A stretch of 64,000 nt of DNA. Source: Cyrtodaria siliqua (Eukaryota > Mollusca > Bivalvia > Adapedonta > Hiatellidae). Of this stretch, positions 44,531 to 55,738 are shown one piece after another. The stretch is from positions 248,001-312,000 of the forward strand of contig JAWPHD010001235.1 in the NCBI GenBank assembly GCA_037043455.1, written 5' to 3'. The notes beneath the pieces were generated by a model that worked only from the letters and a program-made list of their open reading frames with translations, made no database searches and had not been told where the DNA came from. Position 1 is the stretch's first letter. Each line of letters begins with the position of its first letter. Position numbers and translations under genes: made by a program.

Positions 44531-46404
44531 TTAAGGAATTACGAAAACACGCTTGTTATAATAGCAACACGTCAGTTTGTTTAGAGTTCCATTCTCCAAA
44601 GCAATAGGTCCAGTGCCTGCCACAAAAAAATAATTCTTAGAGCACTGAGAAGTAAATAAACCGTGATTATATTGTCTCTACACTGCAAGATATAGCCAGG
44701 GTGTATACGTGCTAGTTAACACAACACAAACAGTAGTATAACTATATATATAAGGAGCAGTAGATGTAGATATATTTGTCGGGAATATGAACTGGATTCA
44801 AATACAGCTTAAAATCCAGTATGTAAGTCCAGTTGGGAGCTAACTACAGACATTGCTTATGCAACCCACCTGTTTTGGGTAAGCAATCAGCCCTTTTAGA
44901 TCGGAGAGTGCCTAAAAATGATTCACAAAGGGTAAATTCTGACTTCTTAAACTAGTTTACAAAGCCTCATTTCATGAGGGTTTTTTGTGTGTTTTTTATT
45001 CAATGTGTTAACAAGCTTAAAAAGTCTGTATGATAGTTTAAAAAGTATGACATAAAAACTGAAACCATTGAACTGAATCTTGAAATTAGCATCTATTTTT
45101 GCCACTCAACATATATCTAGCTTTTACAATATTTATGAAAAATGAGTCATTATACCATTTAAAGATAGAATGATATAAACTTCTATGACTTCAAAATAAG
45201 CCTTGAAAGATAAACTGACCTAGTTCATTTCAAATGTCCTTAAAATCATTAATTAAACAACAACAACAAAAAAACGCAAAAGTTAATATTATAGTAATCA
45301 AACCCGCAGCATTAAAGTAACACAACTGTGGTAAGAAATAAGAAATGTTTAAATGTGTAGATATACACCGAATCTCCAACAAATCTACCATTACCGTACC
45401 ACACCTTAAACACTTTGCTTATTAATGTTTTATTATTTTCAAAATTAGACACAACAACCAGAGGTTAAATATGAGAGAAACAGTAAAGAAACATTCATTT
45501 CTATTTAACCCTTAACCCGCTACATATAATCGACTGTTCTTTCTTTGAATTAAGACCATTCCATTTGTGACAAAGTGGTGTTTTGGGGAAAATGATCACC
45601 AGCCGGACATTGTAAACCCTGATCAGCGTTTACAAACATTGTCAACCCTGATCACCTTGCGAGTTACTCACAGGCTGATGTGGGTTTACAATGGACGTAA
45701 AGGCTATTAACAGTCGTGCTTAGCGGCTTAAGGGTTAATACGAGTGATACACTGAATACAGTATTAGTGCATTTTTACATATCAAGTTTATTTTGATTGA
45801 CGTGACAATGTATAATTGATCAATACAGAACTGACTGTCAGGGCCTTGGGACTGGCGTTTTCTTAGGGTCGTCAAATTAACTTGATTCAAAAAGGCACCA
45901 ACATGGTATACAGCTGTTTAATTCCATAGAAGTCAATGGTTAGAACAATGTATCAGAGGGAGTGACTACTGACCCATAAAGGTATTATTAATTTATATAT
46001 AGTTTTATATAAATAGTTTTTATTGGCTGAAAGGCAGTCACGTGAAAGTCATTAGTATGAACTACTGACTTGTGTCCAATCCGGTTTAATCCAGACTCGC
46101 GTCAATAGTTCTCTTGCGGGTGAATAGTTCTCTTGCTGAGTCAATAGTATCTTCCAGTTCATTCAAGCGCTTTATAACCAATGTCAATTATTTACAATAA
46201 GCGCTCAATGACATAGAATACAAATTAACAATGGAGGACGCGCAACGTTTTCATTTATCAACTGAGGAAGAATTGGAAAAATTAGTGCAAGCGAGACATT
46301 CAAAATCAACGAAAAGTGTATTTAAGGTAGCTTCCATATTAAAAATAAATTACTTATCTGGACATATTTTCTTTCATTTTTTTCTCTATGATTCAATATA
46401 ATAA
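44531..46404. other. CPT1 intron, no feature seen
   Basis: Non-coding. A short phrase duplication around 45600-45660 (CATTGTAAACCCTGATCA / CATTGTCAACCCTGATCA) and repeated TCAATAGT(T)CTCTTGC near 46100 are the only patterns noted. Confidence 0.35.
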
Positions 46405-46573
46405 AACAACTCTCTACTTCTGTTTCTGTCAACGGTTAAAACTATTCATCCTTGGGAATGACTACTGACCTCGAGTGCATCTCAATCAATAGTTCACTGC
46501 TTCAGGTCAATTATAGTCATTCCCTTGGATGAATAGTTTTAACCATTGACCTCAACAGAAGTAGATAGTTGTA
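46405..46573. mobile_element. foldback element (CPT1 intron)
   Basis: Arms 46407-46471 and 46504-46572 are near-perfect inverted repeats (GGTTAAAACTATTCATCC against the complement of GGATGAATAGTTTTAACC), with a loop of about 32 bases. Confidence 0.8.
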
Positions 46574-46734
46574 TACTACTGCACAAGGCGGTGTGCCGAG
46601 TGTAAAATAGTCCCCTTCAAGGGTCAGTGCCTGAGGATAATTCATTGGCATCAAAGGCATTAAATAGTTGTTTTATTATATATCATAAAGCATTTTTGAT
46701 TTTTTCACTTATAAAATTGAATTGGAATTTGAAC

Positions 46735-47940
46735 GAGAAGGCTGTTCTATGGAACATGTGTGCCACCTGCCATAGGACAAAGGAAGGGGGTGCAATCCTC
46801 CATGTTTTTGTTTGTTTTTTAATTGATAAAGTTTTATGAAAAGAGGCCTAAGTCTGCATTGAATAATTGATAAGGAAAAACTGAAAAAAAGTTTCATGAC
46901 CTGCCAAAAGTTGCAGGTTAAAGTTTTTGAAAGGGGCTTAACTCTGTCAAAATGAATTTCTGAGTTATTGGACATTTCAATAATTGATAAGAAAGAACTG
47001 TATAAAGTTTCATGACCGTAGATTAATATTTTGCTTGCCAAGTTATGAGCTCGGTTAGGTTGCAGGTTAAAGTTCTATGAAAAGGGGCATAACTCTGCCA
47101 AAATGAAAGTCAGCGTTATTGAACATATGTGATGACATTCCTTGGGGTAAGATGATGATGTGTGTAAAGTTATATGCACATGGGTCAAATCCTTTTCAAG
47201 TTGTGGCCAGTTATGAGCTTGGTTAGGTTGCATGTTTAGTTTAAACATATTTTATTTCTCATCGTTATTACAGCATGGAATCTGTACACAATAGCAGAAA
47301 AAGGATTAGAACGAAAGTAAAATACTTATGATGTTCTTCTCCTATGTATGGAATTAATTGTACACAGTTGATGGCATAATAAACAGTAGTTAGTCGATAC
47401 GTTTACAATATACAAGCTGGAAGTATGAAAAAAGCAAAAGCTACGTTAACGAACTAATACTAGAATAATTCTTAGCAAACATGATAAGATGAAGTAGCAC
47501 TTAAATATAATAGAAAATGAAATAAACAGAACAAGGTTGCATGTTTAAGCTTTATAAAAAAAAAAATATAGGGCAAAACTCTGCCAAAATGGAAGTCAGC
47601 ATTTCTGGACATGTGTAATGACATTCATTCGGGTAAGATGAAGATGTGCGTGAAGTTCCGTGAACACAGTCAAATACTTTTAAAGTTATGGCAGTAATGA
47701 GCTTGGTTAGGTTGCATGTTAGTTTTTTAAAAAGGAACATAACTCTGCCAAAATGAGTGAAAAGTTATTGGACATATGTAACAACATTCCTTGGAGTAAA
47801 ATGAAGATCTGTGGGAAGTTTCATGACCAAGTGTCAAATACTTTTCAAGTTACATCCAAGGTTAGATTGCAGGTTAAAATGTGATGGACGACAACGGACA
47901 AAGTGATCCCTAAGTGTCTTCCATGCTACACAGGCCATGG
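46735..47940. mobile_element. helitron-like element with tandem cores (CPT1 intron)
   Basis: It begins TGTTCTATGGAACATGTGTG, as does the element at 60330 (TGTTCCACGGAACACGTGTG). Core units carry AACTCTGCCAAAATGAA, AGTTATTGGACAT, and AAAGTTTCATGACC. The end has GACAAAGTGATCCCTAAGTG. It is interrupted by an insertion at 47238-47534. Confidence 0.65.
47238..47534 (-). mobile_element. retroposon-like insertion with 12-bp flanking repeats
   Basis: It is flanked by GGTTGCATGTTT on both sides (47226-47237 and 47535-47546). On the minus strand it ends GAAATAAAATATGTTTAAAC, a sequence also present at 13445-13465 and 52868-52886 and reminiscent of LINE 3' ends. The size and variable-length duplication fit a 5'-truncated LINE or a SINE. 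Confidence 0.55.
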
Positions 47941-48350
47941 TCACATGATTCTTTGCTCTTATAAAAAAAAACAATGACACAGATGAACTATTGCACAATG
48001 ACATTAAATGTACTATTGCACGGTTATGAAATGAACATTATTGCACGTTCACATGACCCTATGCTGCGTTCAAATAACCCTATGCTGTTTAAAAAAGAGC
48101 GTGCCAATGACACAAATGAACTATTGCATGGTTATGGAAAGACTGGTTGACATATTTCCCATCAGAATGGTCAAAACTATTCAATCACACGCGACTGCTT
48201 CTAGGCCAATAAATAATATTGACTGTATATTCTAGTTTTTATGATAGCATTGATACTTTACCTTTCTTGGATCAAAGTCAATGTTTGTACAAGAAATCAA
48301 TACATATTACTCACTTCTACTGCAGCAGTGAATATGAAATAAAAGTTTAC

Positions 48351-48413
48351 CCGCAAGCCACTTCCCTGGGGACGCATTCCTCCCATAAATGGGCCATAAT
48401 CGGAGCATCAGCC
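48351..48413 (-). CDS. CPT1: CPT1 alternative exon 4 of 4
   Basis: 63 nt (1 + 20 codons + 2), acceptor ttcaacag and donor gtaaac. Spliced to the microexon it reads WADAPIMAHLWEECVPREVA, then Cys and Gly completed by the next exon. The first half keeps the CPT1 consensus WADAP.x.HLWE; the second half is unlike the usual Tyr-containing segment and one codon shorter than the other three. Nearest relative: alternative exon 3, 147 bases away. The frame and both splice sites are intact, arguing against a dead relic. Confidence 0.88.
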
Positions 48414-48426
48414 CTGTTGAATTAGT

Positions 48427-48560
48427 ACCAGATAAAATGATATATATATACTGTACCTTCTGTAAATTAAATTTAGAAACTATTTATAGAAACAATATTT
48501 CTATAAATATTCTATAAGTAGAGGAACTGTTGCCTTAAAGTTTATGAATTAAAAGTTTAC
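48427..48560. promoter_or_regulatory. intronic inverted motifs between alternative exons 3 and 4
   Basis: CTATTTATAGAAA (from 48480) and TTTCTATAAATA (from 48498) can form a 12-bp stem. Similar CTATTTATA / TATAAATAG motifs recur above exon 3 at 48697-48763. Competing intronic pairings of this kind are known to control some mutually exclusive exons; here the role is only a hypothesis, and AT-rich context lowers its weight. Confidence 0.3.
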
Positions 48561-48626
48561 CCAGCTCCAGCCGCTTCTCTTGCGATGGATTCCTCCCACA
48601 AATGGGCCATAACCGGTGCATCAGCC
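48561..48626 (-). CDS. CPT1: CPT1 alternative exon 3 of 4
   Basis: 66 nt (1 + 21 codons + 2), acceptor tttaatag and donor gtaaac. Translation with the microexon: WADAPVMAHLWEESIAREAA, then GAG. It shares the donor context AAAAGTTTACCC (plus strand) and upstream intron similarity with exon 4, indicating a recent tandem duplication of about 213 bp. Differences from exon 4 in the conserved half are mostly synonymous or conservative. Confidence 0.88.
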
Positions 48627-50149
48627 CTATTAAATTAGTTCATATTAGTACCTGATTATGTCATATAGATCCTCCTCCACAATTCATTCCAGAACGATTT
48701 ATAGAAAAACAAAAGTCTATAAATAGATCAGGAACTATTTATAAACATTAAGTCTATAAATAGTACAAATCAGATTTCTTACCTGGGGTCAAGCAGAAGA
48801 GATTATGAATGTGGAAACAACTGGATTTTAATTAGTGTTTTTTGGCTTGAAAAGAAATAAACTCAACTACAGAAAATTGACTGGTCAACTAACTTCAAAG
48901 AAAATCCATGTGATTCCATTCCTCACCTTCTCTAAAGCAATTAAATGCTCGACTAATAAACCTGTAGCTACTAAACATGTTTGTAAGGCCATCAAAAAAC
49001 TTTTTTTTGAAAATAAATAAATATTACTTATAATGAAAAAAGCTAAATAAACATTATATAATCTACACCTGATCTGTATTTACCATAGTTTCCAGTTTAA
49101 CTAAATCTGTTTTTAATCAATAATTAATTAGTTCACTAAATGGCATCATACAGAAATATTTGGTTAGCCCACAACATAAAATACATAATGCAACATAAAA
49201 TACATAATGCAACACAAAATACATAAGGCATGAGATTATATGAATTCAACATGCATGAGAACAAATCAGTTATCGATTGTTGGTTTAACTCATTAGTTTT
49301 CAACCCCGTGGCCCACTCAAACAATGTAAGAATGTGTGTTCTAGAATCACCATATTGAAACTTCAGTCAAACTTAATGGATATTTCTTCATGCATACCAT
49401 TTAAATAAGTCTGATAAAACAGTAAAGTCTAACGATCACAATCGAACCAATATGTTCTCAAAATTTCGTCACAAAACCTAAAGTGTGTCATGCAAACTAA
49501 AATGGCCTCTACACCAACAAAACAATAATGCATGTCAAGCCTAACTGCAGTCTTCACTTCCTTCACTATTGATGAAAAAGGGCATTGGCAAAGATCTTTA
49601 GTATTACCCTAAAATAATGCATGCTCCCTGAAAATGCCATAAATTTATGCCAGTTGCACGGCAAAATTCTAAGAACTTTTTCAGCTGAAAACTAGAACTT
49701 ATATATCATCGCTTCCTACTTTTTGAATATTTAAAAGATAAATAAATCATCAACTGCAAGTAAAAATTTACTCCACCGGGTTGTGTGTTCATAAAGATGT
49801 GTTCATAAAGATGTAAACATTCATGTTTCCTAGGCTAGAGCTAAGCATTAGCCAAATAACCATAGGCTAGAAGAAGTTTAATGTGGCTAAAGAAAATAAT
49901 CATATTGCAAGTGAGGTTAGTCAATGTTTTAGCTATTTTAAGGTTAAAATGAAGCAATGGTGAAGACTTTTTCAAGTGTTGGATGAAACATTTTAATTCC
50001 TAGTACCAGACATAATCCAGTATATCCCTCAAACCTATGGGTGTAGTAGTAACAGAGATGGAAGTTATATTTTTTTCCCAAGGAGCAATAATTTACAAGG
50101 AAATTAATGAAAATCAATAAGAACCATATCATGCCATAGATGTTTGTTT
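48627..50149. other. CPT1 intron, few features
   Basis: Non-coding. A 19-bp tandem triplicate (AACATAAAATACATAATGC) lies at 49171-49228. No further copy of the alternative exon was found here. Confidence 0.4.
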
Positions 50150-50159
50150 CATGAGAGTT

Positions 50160-50530
50160 GCTTCTGGGGAGAGGAGTTACAGAGCAGACAAGGCTGCGTC
50201 TATAGAAGGACAGTATGTATTGTGTACAACAGATTTGATCCTATTGACCCAAAAATTAAATAACCTTGGGCTGTCCACCCTTGAAGTTTCATAAAATGAC
50301 CTACAGACTTCAAATTGGGGGTCATCCTCTCACCACATGCTGTCCACCCATGAAGTTTCATGAAATTTGATCCAGGAGGAAAGGAGTTACAGAGCAGACA
50401 TGGATTTTCATGATCGGGACACACTGACCTTGATCTTTGACCTCAATATCATTGGTTTGGAGAGATTTGTTCCAGCGGGAGAGCAGCGACAGAGTGGACA
50501 ATGTTGTGTCTACAGACGGACAGGGTGAAA
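50160..50530. mobile_element. decayed helitron-like tandem core (CPT1 intron)
   Basis: Units share GGAGTTACAGAGCAGACA, CTGTCCACCCTTGAAGTTTC and a final GACGGACAGGGTGAAA. Confidence 0.5.
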
Positions 50531-50635
50531 TTAGCATACCCCACTAAAATGCATATTGAATGTGTTTATTGGTGGTAAAGCCCTTACATGAGATGGGCTT
50601 CACAAATGCGCTGGTTTACCATGGGTTAGTCTGAA

Positions 50636-50814
50636 TAAGGAGATGAGTTCAGCTGGGTTGAAATGGACATTCCAGGCCCAATATCCATTTACATCGAGAT
50701 AAAAATATGCATAATGGGGCCAAGGTCTTTTTTTTTTTGCAACTACTCAAGTGGCACCTGAACAACACAGGAATCATGGTGAAGACCTTAAATAAACTTG
50801 AAACAAATAAATAA
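50636..50814 (+). mobile_element. AAGGCACACCAACACATG-family repeat, copy 4 (CPT1 intron)
   Basis: Diverged copy: GGACATTCCAGGCCCA, ATCGAGATAAAAATATGCAT, GTGGCACCTGAACAACACAG, ATGGTGAAGACCTTAAAT. Confidence 0.6.
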
Positions 50815-51650
50815 AACAAGAAAATCGGTAGAACCGATGGATGCTCCCCGAAATGTATCCTCAACATATCATGGCCTTGTATCACCCAGTACTTTTCAAT
50901 TTACAGTTCCATTAGAAGTGTATGCTCCAGATAAAAAATCTAAGTATAAAATTATAAAGGGCAATAACTCTAAGTTGAATGACGACAGAGTTACGGTTCT
51001 TGCACTCTGCACTTTCTCTCATTGCCCTCTATCATTGTGTGAAGTTTCATTGCAGTCCCATTAGTAGTTTTAAAGATTGCTCCGGACAAAAATTCTAAGT
51101 ATAACATTACAAAGGGAAATAACTCTAATTTGACTGATGACAGAATTACAGTTCTTGCACTCTGCACTTCCACTCACTGCCCTCTATCATTGCGTGAAGT
51201 TTCATTGCAGTCCCATCAGCAATTTTGAAGATATGCTCCTGACAAAAATTCTAAGTATAACATTACAAAGGGAAATAACTTAATTGGACTGATGACAGAA
51301 TTACAGTTCTTGCACTCTGCACTTCCACTCACTGCCCTCTATCATTGTGTGAAGTTTCATTGCAGTCCCATCAGTAGTTTTGAAGGTATGCTCCGGACAA
51401 AAATTCTAAGTATAAAATTAAAATGGGCAATAACTCTAATTTTAATAATGACAGAGTTACATAACTTGCACTCTGCACTTCCTCTTATTGCCCTCTATCA
51501 TCGTGTGAAGCTTTATTGCAGTCTCATCAGTAGTTTTGAAGATATGCTCCGGAAAAGAAAGTGTGACGGATACACGGACACATGGACAGATGGACGGACA
51601 GACAAAGCGGTAACTATATGCTCGCCCTTTGGGGAGCATAAAAATAACAA
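50815..51650. mobile_element. helitron-like element with four about 178-bp core units (CPT1 intron)
   Basis: The 5' end is ACAAGAAA plus the small palindrome ATCGGTAGAACCGAT, then ATGCTCCCC. The core units share TAACTCTAA, GTTCTTGCACTCTGCACTT, CCCTCTATCATTGTGTGAAG and a GAAGATATGCTCC block. The 3' end has GGACAGATGGACGGACAGAC and a hairpin TATGCTCGCCCTTTGGGGAG, whose GGGGAGCAT is complementary to the 5' ATGCTCCCC. This 5'/3' relation is the Helentron/HINE pattern. Confidence 0.75.
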
Positions 51651-52164
51651 AATGAATTTTGACGTAATGTGACACTATTCATACCAATGAGGAATAGTCA
51701 GCAAACATAAATAATTTGAAGTTGTATACTCTTACGTTTTCTTTTCTTGATTATATCTTTGTTGTTTAGTATGTGTGGAATTATGGTCATTTACATGCAG
51801 TAAGCTATTATTTATTTAAAATATAAGTATTTGCAGAACTGGGATATTTATAAAGTTTATTGTTTACCGCATTTTTTTATCATAGGCAGGAAGTGAACAA
51901 TGTGATTAAGCAAGAGGGACAAAAATTAATAAGTGCGAATCTCAGGTGGACTTATTACAAGGTTAAACTTAAATTTTCTGAATGCTTCAAAATATTCTAA
52001 ATAATTTCATTTGTTCATACTGTTATAAACTCTTGACAAATTTGTTGTAATATTCATTAATCCACATGAGATGGCAAATTTACACCTGCGAATAAAGAAA
52101 TGCGTAATCATGCTTCCATGACCAAATAAACATGCATGAAAATGAGATGGCAGCTGGCCAGTAC
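51651..52164. other. CPT1 intron, no feature seen
   Basis: AT-rich intronic sequence below alternative exon 2. Confidence 0.4.
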
Positions 52165-52230
52165 CCGCAAAGATTATGGTCGGCCGTGACAGCATACTCC
52201 CATAAATGGGCCATGATTGGCGCATCCGCC
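52165..52230 (-). CDS. CPT1: CPT1 alternative exon 2 of 4
   Basis: 66 nt (1 + 21 codons + 2), acceptor acttttacag (the best pyrimidine tract of the four) and donor gtactg. Translation with the microexon: WADAPIMAHLWEYAVTADHN, then LCG. It retains the HLWEY of typical CPT1 and is the closest of the four to the usual sequence. It joins in phase to the exon at 42887. Confidence 0.9.
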
Positions 52231-52408
52231 CTGTAAAAGTACATCCATATAACATGGTCAAAAAAGCATAGAAGTACAAATAGGATATAAAACTAACACA
52301 GCCAGAACTGTTCTGTTCAGTGGGTTAGTACATCAGAGTATTTTTGTTGCGGTTGAATTCGAAAAAAAGAATTTATGCTTTTAAAAGAAAATGCTGCCAA
52401 TAGTTGCT

Positions 52409-52769
52409 TAAAGCTAAGATTCCTTTTATATGGAAGCGGAAGTGGTATGCGTGACGCGGTATACGGAAAAAAAATGTAAATGCATGTAGAAGCAATAACA
52501 CAATTCCTTATCTCCGGAAGCGGCTGCGGTTTCTATACGGCTGCGTATGCGGAAAATTGAATCGCTCCATGTAGCGATTCGTCCGGCATACGGATAAAAA
52601 ATCGGACAGGGAAGACATGTTCTTCACAAGAAGATCTGTCGCAAAAAGACTCACAAACGCAGTGTTTACCGTATATATGGAATCTTGTATGACGCATGAC
52701 ACAACCTTATGCCGCGGCCGTATATCCCATATCGTTTGCCGCTTCCATATAAAAGGAATCTTAGCTTTA
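52409..52769. mobile_element. inverted-repeat element with 31-bp TIRs inside the alternative-exon array
   Basis: The termini TAAAGCTAAGATTCCTTTTA and complement (52739-52769) match perfectly over 31 bases, also including TATGGAAGCGG. The interior has several CGGCATACG/CGTATGCGG motifs in both orientations. It lies in the intron between alternative exons 1 and 2. No transposase. Confidence 0.8.
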
Positions 52770-53677
52770 CTGTATTTCCCCTTATAGTAGTGCCCTTGGG
52801 AAGGGCCGTAACTCATGTTGTAAGAACTTGTGGCCCGACCCATTTGCATACTTTGTTAAAAAAAATGCAATAAAATATGTTTAAACCAGTAGTGCCCAGG
52901 CGCTATGCAAAATGCCAATGGGGCGCTTTTATGAAATGTAAAAAAAAATGAAATTGAATTTTGATTTTTGGGTGTGATTTTTGGATACAAAAGTTCTAAT
53001 ATGTATTGAATTTGAAAATATTTTATTTATTTTTTAGTATATTATTTTTTCTTTTTTTTATGGAAAGGTGAAAGGGGTCTCGCTCCTATTAGAGGAAATA
53101 CGATAATTACTGCAAATGCGACTTGATTATGCCTGTTTAATGTTTAAACATGTAACGCAGCAGCAATGTCGCGATGTTGATCTTCTTGTTGCTTATCAGC
53201 TGAACAATAAAATTCGCAACTTTTGAATTCATGGAATGAAAAAAATAAGTGAATACAACCCACTGTACAGTATAAACAGTAAGAAGCCTAAATCATATCA
53301 GTGTTTTCACATCATCGTAACTAAATGAAATGGTACAAGCGCAGAACTTAATGACATACATATACTCTGTACCACCAACTGAGAAAATGTCCTTTCCTAC
53401 CAATGTTAGTTGTGATTTAACAGCTATCAATTACTTAATTTTTCTGATAAAAAAAAAAAAGCTGGAAATTACAGATTCAGTCAAAGATTAAATTATATTT
53501 GCAGGTTTTCGGACTTTCAAATGCTAACACTTTCAACATGAATTACAGCTATATTACAGTCAATTAAGCCGGTCTAAATCTTGTATTTCAAAGTGAAAGG
53601 ACAGTTTCTGTACGTCAGCTTTTGTAACACAGTGGACAGTATTATACTAAAGGAGACGTTACACTCGGGTACCATAC
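52770..53677. other. CPT1 intron, no feature seen
   Basis: AT-rich; contains AATAAAATATGTTTAAAC at 52868-52886, the retroposon-like terminus also found at 47.2 kb and 13.4 kb. Confidence 0.4.
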
Positions 53678-53743
53678 CGATCATCCATTAGCTCAGAGGC
53701 TAGAATATATTCCCAGAGATGTGCCATTAACGGTGCGTCACCC
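53678..53743 (-). CDS. CPT1: CPT1 alternative exon 1 of 4
   Basis: 66 nt (1 + 21 codons + 2), acceptor gattgcag and donor gtatgg. With the microexon it reads WGDAPLMAHLWEYILASELM, then DD and Arg. Ala after the Trp is replaced by Gly and the segment before the joining codon is acidic; the last shared codon becomes Arg instead of Gly. It is the most diverged of the four but has an intact frame and splice sites. Confidence 0.88.
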
Positions 53744-54109
53744 CTGCAATCATGCATGAAAATAAGCACTCACATCATTCCATCATAATTGTAAGACTTC
53801 ATGTTGTTTTTTATTTTTTCCAAATCAGAAGACTTAAAATCATGTTTGTATTAGTTTGCGAAAAAGAAGAAATAAGTACAATAAATGGGGTTGTCGACAT
53901 CGAGATGAGTTTCATTTTAATTTCAGAGTTTTTCTGTGCACAGGTTTGAAATATGAGAAACTGCTAATTTACCAGGAAATATCAGGACAATGTATGGTGT
54001 GCAATTGAGGTACGGTTTTGATATTGGTAGATAATCCTATCTACATAAACAGTTGAAACTTTTCAGGGGAAATAGGGTGTGCCCCTTCCTGGAGACGGTA
54101 TGTGTACAT

Positions 54110-54440
54110 TATACAATTCAGTTTAGCTGGGTTTTATGGCGCATCAACACAAGAATGTTATATGGTGCCAACAGGTCTAAACATTCCAGGCTCACCCTCC
54201 AGCTACTTCGAAATAAAAATATGCAGAATAATGGGCCTAAAAACACCCTCACCTGCAGAACAGTTTTATTGTACGCAACACCATACTTTTTCGCTTGAGC
54301 CATGACCATACTTTTTTTTTCTGCTAACCACGAAAGTAGCATCTAAAATAATACGGGGATCATGATGAATGTGACAAAAAATGTGACCAAATGGTCATAA
54401 ATTTTGGGGGATTTTTTTTATCTCCTCTGCCAGGAAAAAC
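54110..54440 (+). mobile_element. AAGGCACACCAACACATG-family repeat, copy 5 (CPT1 intron)
   Basis: Diverged copy: TTTATGGCGCATCAACACAA, CATTCCAGGCTCACCCTCCA, AATGGGCCTAAAAACACCCT, GGGGATCATGATGAATGTGA. Confidence 0.65.
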
Positions 54441-55365
54441 AGTCGTCCTATTCTTGCTTGGGAACCACAAGGGGCTCTACAAAGTACAACTTAGTACATA
54501 CATCACCCTGTACATATGCTGTGTTCAGATGGTGAAACTGCAATTTATAGATCCACCTGCCAGCACAATGAGCATGGGCTATTATAAGTGAAATATGTAG
54601 TGTTAAATATATCACAAAGGAACGTACACATGAAGTATATATAGTCAGTATAACACTCACTGTCAAGAATATATAAGATATACATCCATTAATGATGGTT
54701 TGCATGGTGTTTTTATGTCACATTTTCAACACGTCAGTTTAAATGACTTTCAGTCATTTTTTATTAGTTTATACAAAAATATGTGGATGAAATTATTTTT
54801 TAATGAATTTAATGCAAGATTCACCTAACTAGGTGAAATGAATTTAATAAATGTTCCAAGTCTACAGTTGGCTTTGTTATACAATCATCTGAAAAGTCGT
54901 GAACCGGTGCCTGCGGCTCATGCATCTAGCAATACATTGTAGTATATTGTAGTTTATAACAATACAGTCAACACTAGGCTTACACGGCGGGTGTATTAGA
55001 CAAGCTATTAATACTATGATACAAGACACATTAGTCGAGGATAACCCAGTATTACATAACTGAATAAACAAAGCAAATGTATCAGAATAAAACAAATACT
55101 ATACATACTTGACATTATACATACTTGACATTTCAATGTTTCAAATCAGCTCTCAAAGCTCGCGCTAAGATTTTTAAAGCTTTTTAAACAGCCAATTTGG
55201 CTAAAACATCAAAATTACATTTAGTCAAATTTGAAAGTCTTACTAAAGATGTCTACATTTTATATTAGGATGGCATTATTAGTGCAGGCCTGGGGCATGT
55301 AGCCTATCATTAGAGATCAAGACATCTCTAAATTTATGAAAACAATTTTACATACAATGCATAGT
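54441..55365. other. CPT1 intron, one SINE remnant
   Basis: At 54698-54745 the sequence GTTTGCATGGTGTTTTTATG, continuing into an AACACGTCAG phrase, resembles the tail side of SINE family A. Nothing else recognised. Confidence 0.4.
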
Positions 55366-55738
55366 AACAATAATAACAATAATGATTATAAAAATAATAA
55401 ATACAATAATAAATACAAATAATAAATACAATAATAAATACAATAATAAATATAAATAATAATACAATAATAGATACAAATTAATAAATACAAATAATAA
55501 ATACAATAATAAATACAAATTAATAAAATACAAATAATAAATACAATAATAAATACAAACTAATAAATACAAATAATAAATACAAATAATAAATACAATA
55601 ATAAATACAAATTAATAAAATACAAATAATAAATACAATAATAAATACAATAATAAATACAAATAATAATACAATAATAAATACAAATTAATAAATACAA
55701 TAATAAATACAAATAATAAATACAAATAATAATAAATG
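55366..55738. repeat. low-complexity AATAAATAC tandem repeat (CPT1 intron)
   Basis: About 370 bases made of aataaatac and aataataaatac units. The open frames over it are compositional. Confidence 0.95.

Noticed and set aside
43000..48350. Search for a fifth alternative CPT1 exon
   Set aside because: No further plus-strand GGAGCATCAGCC-like start or complement of MAHLWE was seen here or in 54-57 kb; more diverged copies could be missed by eye.
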